DNA of 64,000 nt, taken from the NCBI RefSeq assembly GCF_028280385.1, contig NZ_JANQLX010000015.1:620001-684000 (forward strand). Direction: 5' to 3'. This stretch comes from Allomuricauda sp. (GTDB lineage Bacteria > Bacteroidota > Bacteroidia > Flavobacteriales > Flavobacteriaceae). A model generated the notes under the pieces. It was not told the DNA's origin. It did no database searches and saw nothing but the letters and a program-made list of their open reading frames with translations. The position numbers were made by a program, and so were the translations under genes. This document shows, in pieces, positions 60,956 to 64,000 of the stretch (positions are counted from its first letter, which is position 1; each line of letters starts with the position of its first letter).

Positions 60956-61864
60956 TCAGAGCACCATTTCGGAATAGGAAAGTACCGTGGCAAATCCTTT
61001 GTTACGGAAGTATTCTTGGTCTTGTTTTGAACCGGTGGCCAAGATGAAATCGCCTCCCCAAGCGCCTAAACTCTTGATAGCACCGGGGTAATCTGCAAAC
61101 CAATGGGATTTTATGGTAGGGATACCCAAAGTATCGGATAGCATCTTTTCATGCGCATTGATCAAGGATTCGAATGCGTCCAGTTCCTTGCTGTCCAAAA
61201 TGGCCTGCGTTATTCGCGATAGTTCTTCAATGAGGGCGGTTTTGTCTTTTTCTATGGAACGATAATTGGCAATGGCCTCCCTGCTATTCTTTTTCTGGTT
61301 GAGGAACACAAAAAAGAGTTGGTCTTTATATGGAGGGTCAAAATCCACATCGGTAATGGTGGGAACGCCAGACTTGACCGAATAGGTTATTGGTCCATTT
61401 TTTTGGGCACATGCAATATCGTACCCACTGCCACCAAAGGTTTTTTGCAACAGCGAATAGGCATCAATGCCAGCCCAATTGGCCACATTGTTGATCAAGG
61501 TCGAGGAGGTTCCCAAGCCCCAGTTTCTGGAAAAAGTCAAAAGGGTTTTTACTTCGCCACCCGAATTTGTAGCTAAAAAATCGGGATTCATGGATTGGGC
61601 CGATTTCAATATTTGCAACAGTCTTTCACCTATTTCTTCATCAGTGGTGGACGTCAATTGTAATTGCGGAACTTCAAATTGAGCTTGGAACCAAACATTA
61701 CCTGTTTCATCCAAACTTTTCCAATCCAAGTACGCGGTATTTTGGAGTTCCACCTTTAAGGATTGTCCAAATTTGGTGGGTACGGCCAATCCCACCGCTC
61801 CGTCCAAGATGGCATACTCGCCGGAGAGCAACAATTTCCCGTTGCTGTAAAATTCTTGTGGCAT
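60956..61864 (-). CDS. GYDIA-family GHMP kinase
   Basis: This 302-residue protein has the GHMP pattern: FYSNGKLLLSGEYAILDGAV at the N-terminus, NWGLGTSSTLINNVANW as the ATP-binding glycine/serine loop, and GGSGYDIACAQKNGP, which names the GYDIA subfamily. SLGAWGGDFILATG is the C-terminal GHMP motif. It is a mevalonate or phosphomevalonate kinase-like enzyme; substrate is not proven. Its start codon shares one base with the stop of the HMG-CoA reductase gene upstream, so the two should act in one pathway to isopentenyl diphosphate. Confidence 0.85.
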   Translation of the reverse strand: MPQEFYSNGKLLLSGEYAILDGAVGLAVPTKFGQSLKVELQNTAYLDWKSLDETGNVWFQAQFEVPQLQLTSTTDEEIGERLLQILKSAQSMNPDFLATNSGGEVKTLLTFSRNWGLGTSSTLINNVANWAGIDAYSLLQKTFGGSGYDIACAQKNGPITYSVKSGVPTITDVDFDPPYKDQLFFVFLNQKKNSREAIANYRSIEKDKTALIEELSRITQAILDSKELDAFESLINAHEKMLSDTLGIPTIKSHWFADYPGAIKSLGAWGGDFILATGSKQDQEYFRNKGFATVLSYSEMVL

Positions 61865-63177
61865 TATTGCGATTGGATCTTTTCCAAAGCTTCCTTAACG
61901 GAGGCATTGGTCACTGTATGATCTTTAAAATAATGGATCAATTGTTGTTTCTCACTTTCTGTGGCACCCATCTGGTTGAGCATGTTCATGAGGTGCATTT
62001 TCATATGTCCTTTTTGGATGCCCGTGGTTACTAGGGACCTAAGTGCGGCAAAATTTTGTGCCAGTCCTGCCACTGCCACAATTTGCATAAGCTCTCTGGC
62101 GGTGGGGTGCCCCAAGATTTCCAAAGCCAATTTTACCATGGGGTGAAGGGAGGTCAATCCGCCTACGGTGCCCAGGGCCAAGGGAATCTCTATCCAAAAG
62201 GTAAAGGTGTTGTTTTCTATGGTGGCATGGGTAAGACTGGAATATGGTCCGTCTTTGGCTGCGTAGGCATGTACTCCGGCTTCCACAGCCCTGAAATCAT
62301 TGCCTGTGGCTAGAACAACGGCATCTACCCCGTTCATAACACCTTTGTTGTGGGTCACTGCCCTAAAAGGCTCCACTTTGGCAATTTCAATGGCACTTTT
62401 TATTTTTTCTGCGAACTCCAAACCATTTACCCCGTCAGTGGCAAGTTCGGATACTGGGCAACTGACTGATGCCCTAACCGTGCAATTTGGAACATAATTG
62501 GATAGAATGCTCATGAGCACCTCAATATGTTCGTCGGGTCCAAATTCTGGATAAGTTGCCGCCTCGGCTTCCAGCGTCTTGGCCAGTTGTTCCAAACAGC
62601 TATTGATAAAATTGGCCCCCATGGCATCCAGGGTCTCAAAAGTGCAGTGCAACTGGTGGTACCCTTTCATTTTTTCACTTAGATTCCTGAGTTCAATATT
62701 GCTTATACCACCACCCCGCTTTTCCATACTTGCGGTAATGGTAGTTACGCTTTCCAAAAGTTTTGGTCTCACTGCCGCGAAAAACTCCTTGAGCTTTTTT
62801 GGGTCGCCATGGTATGTAAAATGGACTTGGCCCACTTTTTCGGTTCCCAGGATTTCGGTCTTGAATCCACCGCGGTTCAGCCAAAATTTAGCGGCCTTGC
62901 TGGCAGCGGCCACCACAGAACTTTCCTCAATCACCATGGGAACCACATAGAATTTCCCATTGATCAAAAAATTGGGAGCAACCGCAAATGGCAGATAATA
63001 ATTGGAAAGGGTGTTTTCAATGAACTCGTCATGTACTTTTTGAAGATTCCTGTTCTCGTTCCAATACTGTTCAAGGAGTTTTTTGGAAGCCGCGGGATCT
63101 TGGGTGCAGTGCGTAGCTATCCAATCAATTTTTTCGTTTTTGGAAAGCTTGGAAAATCCTTCAACAGGAGTGTTCAT
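61864..63177 (-). CDS. Hydroxymethylglutaryl-CoA reductase, class II type
   Basis: This 437-residue protein has class II HMG-CoA reductase motifs: LPFAVAPNFLINGKFYVVPM, EESSVVAAASKAAKFW, LDAMGANFINSCLEQ, IEIPLALGTVGGLTSLHP and TTGIQKGHMKMHLMNMLNQM with the catalytic His. Class II enzymes can be degradative, but in flavobacteria they make mevalonate for isoprenoids. Its end overlaps the GHMP kinase gene by one base, which supports the biosynthetic role. It is transcribed away from the peptidase gene at 63335. Confidence 0.9.
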   Translation of the reverse strand: MNTPVEGFSKLSKNEKIDWIATHCTQDPAASKKLLEQYWNENRNLQKVHDEFIENTLSNYYLPFAVAPNFLINGKFYVVPMVIEESSVVAAASKAAKFWLNRGGFKTEILGTEKVGQVHFTYHGDPKKLKEFFAAVRPKLLESVTTITASMEKRGGGISNIELRNLSEKMKGYHQLHCTFETLDAMGANFINSCLEQLAKTLEAEAATYPEFGPDEHIEVLMSILSNYVPNCTVRASVSCPVSELATDGVNGLEFAEKIKSAIEIAKVEPFRAVTHNKGVMNGVDAVVLATGNDFRAVEAGVHAYAAKDGPYSSLTHATIENNTFTFWIEIPLALGTVGGLTSLHPMVKLALEILGHPTARELMQIVAVAGLAQNFAALRSLVTTGIQKGHMKMHLMNMLNQMGATESEKQQLIHYFKDHTVTNASVKEALEKIQSQ

Positions 63178-63334
63178 GGTGCGTGGTTAAAGGGTTCAAA
63201 TATAAGGATAATCCCATTTTGGGCTAAGATTTGAACCAATTCAAAAAGATTTCCTGCATTAAGTGCAATCCCATAGTTTATTAATTGACAAAATATTAGT
63301 AAACTTGACAGTTTCTAATCAATTACCAGCATTC

Positions 63335-64000
63335 ATGGGAAAGAAATTCCTACTTTACATTTTTACCCTCGGATTTTTAACATTTTCGCAAGCACAAAAG
63401 AAGAAGATCACCCTTGAGGATATATGGCAAGGGTCCTTTAGAACAGCATACATGGATGCGCTGCGTTCCATGAAAAATGGGACGGAGTATACCGTTCTTA
63501 ACTTCAATAGGTCGCCACGGTCAAGTAGTTTGGATAAATACAACTATGAAACATCGGAGAAGATAGAAACCATTGTTGCCTCATCCGGAAATATACCCTT
63601 TTTTAGTAGCTACACCTTTAGCAAGGATGAGTCCAAAGTTTTACTGGCCACAGAAATTGAACCTATTTTTAGGCATTCCCGACTTGGGGTCTATTACGTC
63701 TACGACACTGCTTCTAAAAACATCACCAAGATTGCGGATCAAAAAATACAGGAACCCTTGCTTTCCCCGGACGGTTCCCAAGTGGCGTATGTTAGGGACA
63801 ATAACCTGTATATTTTTGATGTGGCCTCCAATAGCACAAATCAAATCACCACCGATGGGAACAAAGGGACCATCATCAATGGGATAACAGATTGGGTATA
63901 TGAAGAGGAATTTGCTTTTGTAAGGGCTTTTGCCTGGAACAGTGATGGAACCAAAATTGCCTTTTTAAAGTTTGATGAGACCAATGTTCCACATTTTTCC
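63335..64000 (+). CDS. S9-family peptidase (DPP-IV type), N-terminal part
   Basis: 222 codons are present before the window ends. A signal peptide (FLLYIFTLGFLTFSQAQ) is followed by the start of an eight-bladed propeller: ITLEDIWQGSFRTAYMDALR, TEIEPIFRHSRLGVYYVYD, PLLSPDGSQVAYVRDNNLYI, ITDWVYEEEFAFVRAFAWNS. The DWVYEEEF motif is the double-Glu motif of DPP-IV that holds the substrate N-terminus. The catalytic Ser-Asp-His hydrolase domain lies outside the window. It should cleave X-Pro dipeptides from peptides in the periplasm. Confidence 0.9.
   Translation, partial: MGKKFLLYIFTLGFLTFSQAQKKKITLEDIWQGSFRTAYMDALRSMKNGTEYTVLNFNRSPRSSSLDKYNYETSEKIETIVASSGNIPFFSSYTFSKDESKVLLATEIEPIFRHSRLGVYYVYDTASKNITKIADQKIQEPLLSPDGSQVAYVRDNNLYIFDVASNSTNQITTDGNKGTIINGITDWVYEEEFAFVRAFAWNSDGTKIAFLKFDETNVPHFS

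Overview
The window comes from a member of the Bacteroidota, almost certainly a marine-type Flavobacteriaceae; a Muricauda/Maribacter-like genus is only a guess. The evidence is two SusC/SusD pairs, a FecI/FecR/TonB-receptor signalling set, many SPII lipoproteins, TAnnTTTG-type promoters, a tRNA without an encoded CCA, a class II HMG-CoA reductase next to a GYDIA-type GHMP kinase, and the CoaX-OMP-TPR-LptC-CorC-PpiD gene order that I recall from flavobacteria.

Layout. (i) 1-5.3 kb is an accessory region. It holds a partial gene of unknown family, an XRE regulator, a broken gene, and then six small same-strand genes at 1150-5036. These are separated by five copies of an imperfect palindrome that resembles integron attC sites. 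(ii) 5.5-11.6 kb holds a PKD lipoprotein, a ParDE toxin-antitoxin pair, an alpha/beta hydrolase, a slipin with a GntR-family regulator and its operator, and a polysaccharide deacetylase. (iii) 11.7-15.3 kb is a DUF2339/DUF3999 membrane pair. (iv) 15.4-20.6 kb looks like a small regulon: a PLP decarboxylase, a VCBS/ASPIC lipoprotein, an SMP-30-like protein, a PAP2 phosphatase and an ArsR-family repressor. Three of its intergenic regions carry the palindrome TCGTTTAT-N5-ATAAACGA. (v) 20.9-28.1 kb is an operon of a TPR plus about 30-repeat MORN protein and two DUF3857/transglutaminase-like proteins, the second without its catalytic residues. (vi) 28.2-32.3 kb has small membrane and lipoprotein genes and a second copy of the unknown-gene/XRE module found at the left edge.

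(vii) 32.5-44.9 kb is a nutrient-uptake island: divergent FecI sigma and FecR anti-sigma factors, an STN-type TonB receptor, an SLC13 symporter, a secreted M14 desuccinylase/aspartoacylase-like enzyme, and a SusC/SusD pair. (viii) At about 45.2 kb there is a tRNA-Phe whose 3' end is duplicated 107 bp away, beside a gene remnant. (ix) 45.4-53.4 kb is a conserved envelope and cofactor cluster running from CoaX to PpiD. (x) 53.5-60.9 kb has a second SusC/SusD pair and two membrane-anchored AraC regulators around a CPBP protease. (xi) 61-63.2 kb holds mevalonate-pathway genes, and the window ends inside a DPP-IV-type S9 peptidase.

The parts most worth a second look are the attC-like array, the ArsR regulon with its shared operator, the duplicated unknown-gene/XRE module, and the tRNA-Phe end duplication.
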